Below are positions 42,782-50,488 of a stretch of DNA of 56,027 nt, piece after piece. The translations under genes were made by a program, and so were the position numbers. The notes beneath the pieces were generated by a model, which did no database searches, was not told the DNA's origin, and saw only the letters and a program-made list of their open reading frames with translations. The stretch covers positions 160,254-216,280 of the forward strand of contig NZ_JASNRA010000008.1 of assembly GCF_030411955.1 (NCBI RefSeq), in the 5' to 3' direction. Numbering within the stretch: the first letter of the stretch is position 1; each line of letters begins with the position of its first letter. Source of the stretch: Massilia sp. YIM B02443 (GTDB lineage Bacteria > Pseudomonadota > Gammaproteobacteria > Burkholderiales > Burkholderiaceae_D).

Positions 42782-43588
42782 ATGAAAATTGCCTTCATCG
42801 GCGGCGGCAACATGGCCAGCGCCCTGATCGCGGGACTGGTCAAGCAGGCAGGCACCGCCATCCACGTGGTCGATCCGAAAGAGGAATCGCTGGAACGCCT
42901 GGCGCAGCAGTATGGCGCCAGCACGTCCACGGCGATCGACGCCGGTGTCGAGGACAGCGACGTGGTGGTGCTGGCCGTGAAGCCGCAGCAGATGCGGGAG
43001 GTGGCGGCGGCGCTGGCGCCGCACCTCAAAGGCCAGCTGGTGCTGTCGATCGCGGCCGGCATTCGCAGCAGCGACCTGGCGCGCTGGCTGGGCGGCTACG
43101 ACGCCATCGTGCGCACCATGCCGAACACGCCGGCGCTGATCGGCATGGGCGTGACCGGGATGGCGGCGCAGGCTGGCGTGAGCGCAGCCCAGCGCGACGC
43201 GGCCGACGCCGTGATGCGCGCGGTCGGCAAGACCGTATGGCTCGATGACGAGGCCCAGATCGATGCGGTCACCGGCGTGTCGGGCAGCGGTCCGGCCTAT
43301 GTGTTCTTCTTCCTGGAAGCGATGCAGCAGGCGGCGCGCGAGATGGGCCTGAATGCCGAGCAGGGCAGGGAGCTGGCGCTGGCCACCTTCACCGGCGCGG
43401 CGCAGCTGGCGGCGCAATCGGACGAAACGGTCGAGGTGCTGCGCCAGCGCGTGACCTCGAAGGGCGGCACTACGCATGCGGCGATCACCAGCATGGAGGC
43501 GGCGGGCGTGAAGGAAGCGATCGTCGCGGCGATGCAGGCGGCCGCGGCGCGTGGTCAGGAGCTGGGTGAAGAGCTGGGCAAGGATTGA
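42782..43588 (+). CDS. proC: Pyrroline-5-carboxylate reductase
   Basis: 268-residue NAD(P)H-dependent enzyme for the last step of proline synthesis. The Rossmann motif is FIGGGNMASALI (5-16); MPNTPALIGMGVTGM in the middle and VTGVSGSGPAYVFFF with the C-terminal helical dimer domain (VTSKGGTTHAAI) are typical. Length and ends are normal. The stop at 43586-43588 is followed two bases later by the repeat element at 43591. Confidence 0.96.
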   Translation: MKIAFIGGGNMASALIAGLVKQAGTAIHVVDPKEESLERLAQQYGASTSTAIDAGVEDSDVVVLAVKPQQMREVAAALAPHLKGQLVLSIAAGIRSSDLARWLGGYDAIVRTMPNTPALIGMGVTGMAAQAGVSAAQRDAADAVMRAVGKTVWLDDEAQIDAVTGVSGSGPAYVFFFLEAMQQAAREMGLNAEQGRELALATFTGAAQLAAQSDETVEVLRQRVTSKGGTTHAAITSMEAAGVKEAIVAAMQAAAARGQELGEELGKD

Positions 43589-43590
43589 TG

Positions 43591-43797
43591 GTGCTGTTTG
43601 CGCTATCGGCTGCGCGTGCAAACTTGGATTCCCGCCTCCGCGGGAATGACGTGCTCACGTTGCGGACTACACGTGCTGACGTTGCGAACCATACGTGCTC
43701 ACTTCGCGGACTATACGTGCTCACGTTGCGGACCACGATAGAAACGATGGGCCACGTTCTTTAGCACGTCATTCCCGCGGAGGCGGGAATCCAAGTT
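43591..43797. repeat. Inverted-repeat element with four 22-bp direct repeats
   Basis: Bases 43591-43620 are a leader shared with 3082-3110. Then 43621-43655 and 43763-43797 are a perfect 35-bp inverted repeat; each arm contains a smaller hairpin of the form ATTCCC-N8-GGGAAT. Between and overlapping the left arm are four direct repeats of exactly 22 bp at 43649, 43671, 43693 and 43715 (1-4 differences from the first), each starting ACGTGCT. No open frame of interest. The whole 43589-43842 gap otherwise holds no gene. Confidence 0.92.
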
Positions 43798-43842
43798 CAG
43801 CCGGCATACCGCTACCGTACCCAGGCGGCTAAAAGCCCGAGC

Positions 43843-44142
43843 TCAGTGCACCTCGAACTTGCGCCACCCCAGCACCGGCAGCACCTGCTGCGCCAGCTTA
43901 TAGGCCGACACCCCGGCCGTCACCGCACCGACCACCCACTTCGGCTTGGTCACCAGGAAGCCCAGCCCCAGGCCGACGCCGGCCAGCACCCAGCCCTTGT
44001 TGCGCGCCACAACGCCGGTGGCGCCGCTCATCTCGGACGGCGCCTTCAGTTGCGCCACTTCGTGGCCCATCTGCAGGCGCTGCTCGGCGCATTCGGCCTG
44101 CAGCAGCTTGCGCCGCGCGGCCAGTTGTTCAGACTTGGTCAT
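43843..44142 (-). CDS. Small YqjK-like protein
   Basis: 99 residues. An N-terminal charged helix (KSEQLAARRKLLQAECAEQR) is followed by a Gly-rich hydrophobic segment (GWVLAGVGLGLGFLVTK, about 50-66) and a second weak hydrophobic stretch. Its start overlaps the preceding YqjE-like gene by 14 bases. Position third behind DUF883 and YqjE-like genes is that of YqjK in the enterobacterial yqjDEK operon, but sequence similarity alone would not prove it. Probably a membrane-associated accessory protein. Confidence 0.7.
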   Translation of the reverse strand: MTKSEQLAARRKLLQAECAEQRLQMGHEVAQLKAPSEMSGATGVVARNKGWVLAGVGLGLGFLVTKPKWVVGAVTAGVSAYKLAQQVLPVLGWRKFEVH

Positions 44143-44506
44143 GCGCTTCTCCCTTGATGGCGGCGACGTCCTTGCGTAGTTCGGCCAGCGTATTGGCCAG
44201 CAGCGGCGGACGGCTGTTGAGACCGGCGCGCACGCGGCCGATGGCGACCAGGCTGCCGATCGCGAACAGGGCGATCATGATGCCGATCGACAGCAGGCGA
44301 TGGGTATCCCAGAACGCCGCCAGCACGAACAGGATGGCCAGCAGCACCGCGACCACGCCGAAAAAGGCGCCCACCACGGCCCAGGCCAGGTAGCCGAACA
44401 GGCGATGGGTATCTTCCTGCAGCTCGATGGCCGCCAGTTCGAGCCGCGTGCGCACCATGGCGAGCAGGTTGGCTCCGATGCGGCCGATGGTCGCGGTGAT
44501 GGTCAT
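44129..44506 (-). CDS. Phage-holin-3-6 / YqjE family membrane protein
   Basis: 125 residues with an amphipathic N-terminal helix (MVRTRLELAAIELQEDTHRL) and two TM helices (about 40-68 and 72-95), then a basic cytoplasmic tail. The ARLELAAIE-type start is typical of the YqjE/putative holin superfamily III. Despite the name, chromosomal members sit with DUF883 genes and are linked to stationary-phase or stress envelope functions. It starts 12 bases after the DUF883 stop and overlaps the next gene, so the three form an operon. Confidence 0.85.
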   Translation of the reverse strand: MTITATIGRIGANLLAMVRTRLELAAIELQEDTHRLFGYLAWAVVGAFFGVVAVLLAILFVLAAFWDTHRLLSIGIMIALFAIGSLVAIGRVRAGLNSRPPLLANTLAELRKDVAAIKGEAHDQV

Positions 44507-44518
44507 GGCGATTGCCCT

Positions 44519-44839
44519 TTATTTACGGGCGATCAGCATGCCGATCACGATGCCGATCGCGGCGCCCAGGCCGACCGACTTCCATGGGTTCTCGGCCACG
44601 TATTCGTCGGTGGCCTTGGCGGTCGCCTTGGCGCGCTCGACCACGGTCTCTTCGATGTCGACCAGGCTGGTCTTGGCGCTGGACAGGGTCTGCTCGAACT
44701 TGGCCTTGGCCGCCTTCAGTTCGTCGCCGGTCAGCTGGCCGCCGTTGCGCAGCCAGGCTTCGGCGTCGCTGATCACGGTTTTCAGGTCGTTGACCAGTTG
44801 GTCGCGGGTGCCGGTCTGGGTCGGGATCTTTTGAATCAT
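44519..44839 (-). CDS. DUF883 family protein (YqjD/ElaB-like)
   Basis: 106 residues: long helical N-terminal part (LVNDLKTVISDAEAWLRNGG to RAKATAKATDEYVAENPW) and one C-terminal TM helix (GLGAAIGIVIGMLIARK). YqjD and ElaB of E. coli are tail-anchored inner-membrane proteins that bind ribosomes in stationary phase. The ENPWKSVGLGAAIG motif is diagnostic. AGAGG is upstream of the ATG. First gene of the yqjDE-like operon, separated from ubiA by a hairpin. Confidence 0.9.
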   Translation of the reverse strand: MIQKIPTQTGTRDQLVNDLKTVISDAEAWLRNGGQLTGDELKAAKAKFEQTLSSAKTSLVDIEETVVERAKATAKATDEYVAENPWKSVGLGAAIGIVIGMLIARK

Positions 44840-44869
44840 GCTAAGGCCTCTTGGTAGTTATCGTTGAAA

Positions 44870-44893
44870 CCGGGCATGCGTAAACATGCCCGG
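44870..44893 (-). terminator. Hairpin between ubiA and the DUF883 gene
   Basis: A perfect 9-bp stem CCGGGCATG/CATGCCCGG with six-base loop. On the reverse strand it follows the ubiA stop by 23 bp and is followed by TTTC, so termination is probably partial. Confidence 0.55.
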
Positions 44894-44916
44894 ACTGAAT
44901 GGTATTTAAGACAATA

Positions 44917-45771
44917 TTAACTCAATGCATAATCTAGTGCGACACCAATGAAAATCGCGGCGCCCAGCCAGTTGTTGTGGCGGAACGCCTTGAAGCAGGC
45001 CATGCGCTCGCGGTCGCGGATCAGGAAGTAGTGGTACAGCGCCATCCCGGCCGCCACCGCGATGCCCGCCACGAACCACCAGCGCAGTCCCAGCAGCCAG
45101 CCGCACACGAGGTCGATCGCCAGCGCCGCGCCGTAGCACAGCATCACGGCGGCGACGTCGAAGCGGCCAAAGGTGATGGCCGAGGTGCGGATGCCGATTT
45201 TTAGATCGTCGTCGCGGTCGACCATCGCGTATTCGGTGTCGTAGGCCACGGCCCAGAACACATTGGCCACCAGCAGCCACCAGGCCACCGCCGGCACCCC
45301 GTTCTGCACCGCGGCGAAGGCCATCGGAATGCCGAAGCCGAAGGCGATGCCCAGATACGCCTGCGGGATCGCGAAGAAGCGCTTGAAGTAGGGATAGGTG
45401 CCGGCCACCACCACCGCCACTACCGACAGCTGCTTGGTCAGGGTATTCAAAGGCAGGATCAGCAGGAACGACACCAGCGCCAGTACCGCCGCCACCATCA
45501 CCGCTTCCCAGCCGCGGATCTTGCCGCTGGTGAGCGGGCGGTCGACGGTGCGCTTGACGTGGCGGTCGATGTCGCGGTCGGCGTAGTCGTTGATCGCGCA
45601 CCCTGCCGAGCGCATCAAGGCCGTTCCGAGCACGAAGATCAGCAGCACGTGCCAGTCGGGCACGCCTTCGGATGCCATCCACAGGGCCCACAGGGTCGGC
45701 CACAGCAACAGGAGAATCCCGATCGGCTTGTCGGCCCGGATCAGGCGGAAATACAGCGCCAGCTTGTTCAT
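44917..45771 (-). CDS. ubiA: 4-hydroxybenzoate octaprenyltransferase
   Basis: 284-residue integral membrane prenyltransferase, about nine TM helices. First Asp-rich motif [15 protein letters not shown] (about 61-75), second motif [17 protein letters not shown]. It attaches the polyprenyl chain to 4-hydroxybenzoate in ubiquinone synthesis, using isoprenoid made by the ispA/dxs pathway earlier in the window. The start at ATG 45771 ([18 protein letters not shown]) matches the family; upstream frame up to 45930 has no family similarity. No strong Shine-Dalgarno. Confidence 0.95.
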   Translation of the reverse strand: MNKLALYFRLIRADKPIGILLLLWPTLWALWMASEGVPDWHVLLIFVLGTALMRSAGCAINDYADRDIDRHVKRTVDRPLTSGKIRGWEAVMVAAVLALVSFLLILPLNTLTKQLSVVAVVVAGTYPYFKRFFAIPQAYLGIAFGFGIPMAFAAVQNGVPAVAWWLLVANVFWAVAYDTEYAMVDRDDDLKIGIRTSAITFGRFDVAAVMLCYGAALAIDLVCGWLLGLRWWFVAGIAVAAGMALYHYFLIRDRERMACFKAFRHNNWLGAAIFIGVALDYALS

Positions 45772-46077
45772 GGAAAGTCGCGTCTTGTGTTGCAAGAACT
45801 GTTGAGCAGAAGACAGCGATTCTACTCCCTTGATCGCGCCATGCCGTCCAGGCGTGCGCTGCACCAGCCGATGCACATTGCATGACACGGCCATGGTTTC
45901 GCGGCATCTTGTATGCATGAATGTTGCCATTTTGTTGTCACAAGAACGACATCTTTGTTTGTTTTAATGCATCGGTCCATGCCGGGGGTGGTATGGGCCG
46001 GGCGGGCCGATGCGTGGCGCCGACCAATCACACGACAGGCCGGACCACCGGCGACACCAACGATTGGAGTAGCTCAC
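45772..46077. other. Divergent intergenic region, ubiA / PhoX-like gene
   Basis: 306 bp with no supported gene. The AT-rich stretch at about 45913-45968 probably contains the promoters (TTGTCA at 45935-45940 is one candidate -35), but I see no convincing -10. GGAG at 46065-46068 serves the downstream ATG. Confidence 0.4.
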
Positions 46078-47580
46078 ATGAACAACAACGACATCTCGTC
46101 CTCGCGACGCAACCTGCTCAAGGGCATCGCGGGCGCCGGCGCGCTGCCGTTCGTCGGCGCCTTCGCCGCGATGCAGGCCCAGCAGGCCATGGCCGCCAAC
46201 GGCGCCACCACGCTGATCGCCAGCCCCTATGGTCCGATCGCCCCGGTCAACGACCTGACCACCGGCTTGCCGCTGCTGCAACTGCCGCCGGGCTTCAGCT
46301 ATAAAACTTTCGGCTGGCGCGGCGACCTGATGGCCAACGGCCAGCCGTGCCCTGGCGGCCATGACGGCATGGGTGTCGTCCAGACCCGCAAGGTCGGCCG
46401 CAGCACCGAACTGGTGTTGGTGCGCAATCATGAGATCAGCGGTGGTTCGGCTGGCAATTTCATCAACGCACCGGGCGTCTACGACGGTGGCACCGTCGGC
46501 AACGGCTCCAGCAACCGCTCCTGCGGCGGCACCACCAACCTGGTGTTCCGCGACAACGACTGGGTCAGCATGACCCCGAGCCTGGGCGGCACCCAGCAGA
46601 ACTGCGCCGGCGGCATCACCCCGTGGGGCACCTGGCTCACCTGCGAAGAGATCGGCTCGGACAGCGTCAGCGCCGCCGGCAAGAAGCACGGCTACGTGTT
46701 CGAAGTCGCGGCCGACCCGCTGCAGACCAGCGGCCAGCCGATCGTCGGCATGGGCCGCTTCGCGCACGAGGCCGCCGCGGTCGACCCGACCGACAGCACC
46801 GTCTACATGACCGAGGATTCGTCGGGCAAGTCGGGCTTCTACCGCTATGTGCCGGACGTCAAGCGCGGCGCCGCCGGCTCGCTGATCATGGGTGGCGTGC
46901 TGGAAATGGCCAAGGTCAAGGGCGTGAACAACGTCAACCTGGCCACCGCCTCGGTCAACGATACCTATGAACTGGAATGGGTGCGCATCGCCAATCCCGA
47001 CGCCAATCGCGGCAACGCCACCGGCCTCAACGGCCAGGCGATCAGCAACGCCGCCGGCCCGTTCCTGCAGGGCTGGACCCAGGGCGCGCTGCGCATGAAT
47101 CGCGGCGAAGGCATCTGGTACACCCAGGGCAAGATGTACGTGATGGACACCTCGGGCGGCCTGGTGAGCCGCGGCGCGATCTGGGAACTGGACCTGGCGC
47201 GCCAGACCATGAAGTGCATCTACTCGAGCCCAAGCCCGCTGGTCGGCAATATGGGCGACAACCTGACGGTCAGCCCGCGCAACGCGATCCTGATCTGCGA
47301 AGACGCGTCCAGCGCCATCACCGACCAGTTCGGCTATGGCCAGCGCCTGATGGGCATCACCTCGGCCGGCGACGCCTACATCTTCGCCAAGAACAACGTC
47401 AACCTGACGGCCGCCCAGCTGCAGGGCGCGGGCAAGCTGGCCTCGCTCGCCGGCGACGGCCGCGGCAACGAATTCGCCGGCGCCTGTTTCGACCCGCTTG
47501 GGCGCCAGCTGTTCGTCAACATCCAGACCCCGGGCATCACCTTCGCCATCTCGGGTCCGTGGGGCAAAGGCCCGCTGTAA
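46078..47580 (+). CDS. PhoX/DUF839 family protein, Tat signal
   Basis: 500 residues. Twin-arginine signal SSRRNLLKGIAGAG (8-21), cleavage likely after AMA (about 39). DUF839 propeller motifs: PGFSYKTFGWRGD, ELVLVRNHEISGG, GGITPWGTWLTCEE, GRFAHEAAAVDP, STVYMTEDS and ILICEDA. In characterised PhoX these hold Ca and Fe-oxo ligands of an alkaline phosphatase; activity here is inferred. A PEP-CTERM protein follows after 31 bp, with a similar 5' segment before each start (both end in AACTCAC or AGCTCAC then ATG), suggesting a functional pair at the cell surface. Confidence 0.88.
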   Translation: MNNNDISSSRRNLLKGIAGAGALPFVGAFAAMQAQQAMAANGATTLIASPYGPIAPVNDLTTGLPLLQLPPGFSYKTFGWRGDLMANGQPCPGGHDGMGVVQTRKVGRSTELVLVRNHEISGGSAGNFINAPGVYDGGTVGNGSSNRSCGGTTNLVFRDNDWVSMTPSLGGTQQNCAGGITPWGTWLTCEEIGSDSVSAAGKKHGYVFEVAADPLQTSGQPIVGMGRFAHEAAAVDPTDSTVYMTEDSSGKSGFYRYVPDVKRGAAGSLIMGGVLEMAKVKGVNNVNLATASVNDTYELEWVRIANPDANRGNATGLNGQAISNAAGPFLQGWTQGALRMNRGEGIWYTQGKMYVMDTSGGLVSRGAIWELDLARQTMKCIYSSPSPLVGNMGDNLTVSPRNAILICEDASSAITDQFGYGQRLMGITSAGDAYIFAKNNVNLTAAQLQGAGKLASLAGDGRGNEFAGACFDPLGRQLFVNIQTPGITFAISGPWGKGPL

Positions 47581-47611
47581 GCAGCCACCAATCACACACA
47601 GGGGAACTCAC

Positions 47612-48187
47612 ATGCAATTCACCAAACTCATCGCCGCGGCTGCAGTGGCCTGCGCATTTTCGACCTCGGCCAATGCCGCGCTGCTGGTCAGCAGCACCGG
47701 CGTGCCGGCCAACACCGTGGCCGACTACAGCGAGGCCGGCCTGGTCTCGTTCGACCTCGAGCTGATGGACTTCAGCGGCGCGCGCCTGAACTTCGTGCTG
47801 GAAGAAGCCGACCTGGCCGGCCCGCTGAGCATGAACGCGATCATCAAGAACATGACCCTGCTGTCGCTGCCGAAGTTCAACTTCGGCCTGCAGGGCATCA
47901 GCTTCGCTTCAAACGGCAGCGTGACCGCCGGCTTCGGCACCATCGGCTCGGTGAACCACACCGCCAGCAACGCCGAAATCAAGTTCAGCCACGGTGAGAC
48001 CACCGACTTCTACTTCGGCAATCCGCTCGGCAACCTCGGCCAGTTCGACTGGGTGCTGGACACCACCGGCATGCAGGCCGGCGACAGCTTCTCGATCGTG
48101 GCGCAGGTGCCGGAACCGGCCAGCCTGGCGCTGGTGCTGCCGCTGCTGGCGGGACTGGCTGCGGCGCGTCGTCGCCAGCGTGGCTGA
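47612..48187 (+). CDS. PEP-CTERM sorting domain protein
   Basis: 191 residues. Signal peptide to about Ala23 (SANA). The central region is beta-rich with few charges. The C-terminal sorting signal is VPEPASLALVLPLLAGLAAA followed by RRRQRG: VPEP motif, TM helix, basic tail. EpsH/exosortase recognises such tails, which often accompany exopolysaccharide clusters; no exosortase is in the window. GGGG with suitable spacing precedes the ATG. Cotranscribed with the PhoX-like gene. Confidence 0.9.
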   Translation: MQFTKLIAAAAVACAFSTSANAALLVSSTGVPANTVADYSEAGLVSFDLELMDFSGARLNFVLEEADLAGPLSMNAIIKNMTLLSLPKFNFGLQGISFASNGSVTAGFGTIGSVNHTASNAEIKFSHGETTDFYFGNPLGNLGQFDWVLDTTGMQAGDSFSIVAQVPEPASLALVLPLLAGLAAARRRQRG

Positions 48188-48208
48188 TCGCGGCATCGAG
48201 GTCATCGG

Positions 48209-48232
48209 AAGCCGGCGCGAGCCGGCTTTTTT
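48209..48232 (+). terminator. Terminator after the PEP-CTERM gene
   Basis: Perfect 8-bp stem (48209-48216 with 48221-48228), GCGA loop and six T at 48227-48232. It lies between convergent genes. Confidence 0.9.
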
Positions 48233-50130
48233 CATTCGTCGTCGCCCAGTTCGCGCGAGCAGAACACGTCGCCGTGCTCTTCGGTGAGCTGCTTGACGTC
48301 AAGCGTTTTGGCGAGGTCGAAGCGGTGCAGGGTGGCGCCGTAAAAACTCCTGTTCAGCGCGATCAGCGCGCCGCCATCCTTGGTAAAGCCCATGACGGGA
48401 CGCTCGCCTGGTGCTGGAACGGCGCGCACGGTACGCTGGCTGCGCGTGCTGACGATGCCTATCGTTCCCGGCGCGCTGCCTGGAACGGCGAGCCAGGCGC
48501 CATTCGGGCTTACGGCGAATTCGATGACATCCGTATCCATGCAGGTCCGGAAGCTGTCAGTGCGCTTGAAATCGCGCGTGTCGAAGCTGTACAAACCACC
48601 CCGGCCCGAAACGAACAGCCTGCTGCCGTCCGCCGACAGGGCCAGCAGGTGAGGCCAGACCTCGCCCAGTTCGATGACCCTTTTGAGCTCGTTCGGCCGT
48701 TCGGTGTCCAGTGTCGCGATGGCATTATCGGCCACGTCGGCAAGATACAGCACGCCCTTGCCCTTGACGGCGCCAATGGGGCGGCCGAATGCAGCGTCGA
48801 TTTCCTTGCCGATCGGCTTAGTGAATAGCAATTGCTGCCGCGCGATGTCGACCACCGACACCGAGTTGTCGGGACCGTTCACCACGAACGCGTACTGCTC
48901 GTTGTCGCTCAGGAAGACATCGCGCGGATAACGCCCGACCTTGACCGACCACAGCACCTTGCCGCTTTCCAGGTCCAGTCTGGACAAGGAGTCGGGAACC
49001 AGCGAGCTGACCATGGCCCATTTGCCGTCTTTCGACGGCGCGATGCCGGCCGCGCCGATGCCGCGGCAGAGGTTGTTCGAACAGCCGGACTCCTTGTCAG
49101 GCGTCACTGCAAGACCTTTCCATTGCTTCAGTATTTCCAGGCTGGCCAGGCTGATCCTGGCGACGCTGTTGGTCTCCGCATTGCCGACGTAGAGCAGGTC
49201 GGCATCGGGCAGGAAGGTTTCGGAGACGGTACCGTCCGGCAGTGCGGCACGTGCGCCGGACGCCAGCTGCACAGACACCGGCGCCGGAATCGACGCCCGC
49301 TCCTGCTCGAAGGCCTGCTCGGCCTGCCGTTTCCTGGCAGCCCGTTCTTCGCGCCGCTCGTGCTCGACATCGGCCTTGTGGAATGCGGCGGCGACCTGCT
49401 CCAGCCCCTCCGGCACCGCCTTCAACGCCAGCCCGCCCAGCGCCAGCAGCATCACCCCGAACACCGCGGCCGATTGCACCACCGGATTGAAGCGTGGCGC
49501 GCCATCGCGCGAGCCCATCAGCCCGGCGCCGATCAGGATGCCCGACAGCGCGCCGCCCACGTGCGCCGCATTGTCGGTGCCGCTGATCAGGAACCCCATG
49601 CCGATGTTCAGCAGCACCACCTGCAGGATCACGTTGCGGTCGACGTGGGACTGGTCGCCGGCGCGCATCGCGTGCACCAGCAGGGCGCCGGCCGCGCCGA
49701 GCAGGGCGCCGGAAGCGCCGATGCTGACCACCATATTGGGCGCCGCCACGAAGCCGAGCGCCATCTGCAGCGGCGAACTTTCCACGTTCACCGCCTCGCG
49801 CGCATTCCACCAGGCGCTGGCCAGGCCGCCGAACAGGCCGGTGACCAGGTAGATGCCGAGGAAGCGCAGCCGGCCCCAGGCTGCTTCGGACACGCGTCCG
49901 ATCTGGAACAGCAGGAACATGTTCAGCGCCAGGTGCAGGGCGCCGCCATGCAGGAACATCGCATACAGCAGACGCTGCCATTCGCCGGTCAGCGTATAGG
50001 CGCCCAGGTTGCCGCCCCAAGTCGTCAGGTCGTGCGGGGTGGGATGGATCGGGTCGACGCCGCGGTACACCATGAGCAGGGCGACGCCGACATTGATGAG
50101 GATGAGCCAGAGAGTAGGGGATTTGATCAC
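48232..50130 (-). CDS. Rhomboid protease fused to a beta-propeller
   Basis: 632 residues. Six or seven TM helices (about 5-245) carry the rhomboid dyad: Ser in GASGALLG and His in NAAHVGGALSG, with the loop-1 region before FLHGGALHLALNMF. A charged helix (AFHKADVEHERREERAARKR) leads to a C-terminal YncE-like propeller (about 300-632) with repeats such as DLLYVGNAETNSVARI, YAFVVNGPDNSVSVVD and GVLYLADVADNAIATLD. Rhomboids cleave TM substrates; the propeller may recruit a partner. Start GTG 50130 has GGGA upstream and lies downstream of a TACAAT box; a TTG at 50193 would precede that promoter. Confidence 0.88.
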   Translation of the reverse strand: MIKSPTLWLILINVGVALLMVYRGVDPIHPTPHDLTTWGGNLGAYTLTGEWQRLLYAMFLHGGALHLALNMFLLFQIGRVSEAAWGRLRFLGIYLVTGLFGGLASAWWNAREAVNVESSPLQMALGFVAAPNMVVSIGASGALLGAAGALLVHAMRAGDQSHVDRNVILQVVLLNIGMGFLISGTDNAAHVGGALSGILIGAGLMGSRDGAPRFNPVVQSAAVFGVMLLALGGLALKAVPEGLEQVAAAFHKADVEHERREERAARKRQAEQAFEQERASIPAPVSVQLASGARAALPDGTVSETFLPDADLLYVGNAETNSVARISLASLEILKQWKGLAVTPDKESGCSNNLCRGIGAAGIAPSKDGKWAMVSSLVPDSLSRLDLESGKVLWSVKVGRYPRDVFLSDNEQYAFVVNGPDNSVSVVDIARQQLLFTKPIGKEIDAAFGRPIGAVKGKGVLYLADVADNAIATLDTERPNELKRVIELGEVWPHLLALSADGSRLFVSGRGGLYSFDTRDFKRTDSFRTCMDTDVIEFAVSPNGAWLAVPGSAPGTIGIVSTRSQRTVRAVPAPGERPVMGFTKDGGALIALNRSFYGATLHRFDLAKTLDVKQLTEEHGDVFCSRELGDDE

Positions 50131-50488
50131 GTGAAGTCCCGGAAGGTTGCCATTGGTTTTTTTCTGATGATCATTGTATGGTGATTGTTGCAATCCTGGC
50201 GCTACCAGGAATCACCATGAACGGTGCATGAAGAAAGCTGCAGCGCCGCGCTCGGGCAGGCGCAACCGTGCGGGTGCCTGCGCCATCCAATGCTAGACTT
50301 GGCCATCAGACATGAGCTTGGCTCAAGGTGCGAACGACTGCGTCGCACCAACTGTTTGCACTACCTGTCGCTTCATGCGTCGCTTCATTTTTTTCATGCC
50401 CGCGCCTGGCCTTCGGCCGCGCCGGCGTCCGCGACCTGCACCTAATCAGCGTAAGCCTTCGCGCTTCCTGCAAGTCAAAGGAGTCATT
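50131..50488. other. Divergent intergenic region, rhomboid / MscS
   Basis: 358 bp without a supported gene. Reverse TACAAT at 50178-50173 is a candidate -10 for the rhomboid gene. A short hairpin CCTGG-CGCTA-CCAGG at 50195-50209 lies beside it. No convincing forward promoter was found. AAAGGAG at 50477-50483 is the MscS ribosome site. Confidence 0.45.

Noticed and set aside
43649..43736. Possible CRISPR array
   Set aside because: The 22-bp units are head to tail with no spacers, and no cas genes are present.
44129..44506. Phage holin and prophage remnant
   Set aside because: The holin-named family is also the chromosomal YqjE family, and the neighbours (DUF883, YqjK-like) match that operon. 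No phage genes are around.
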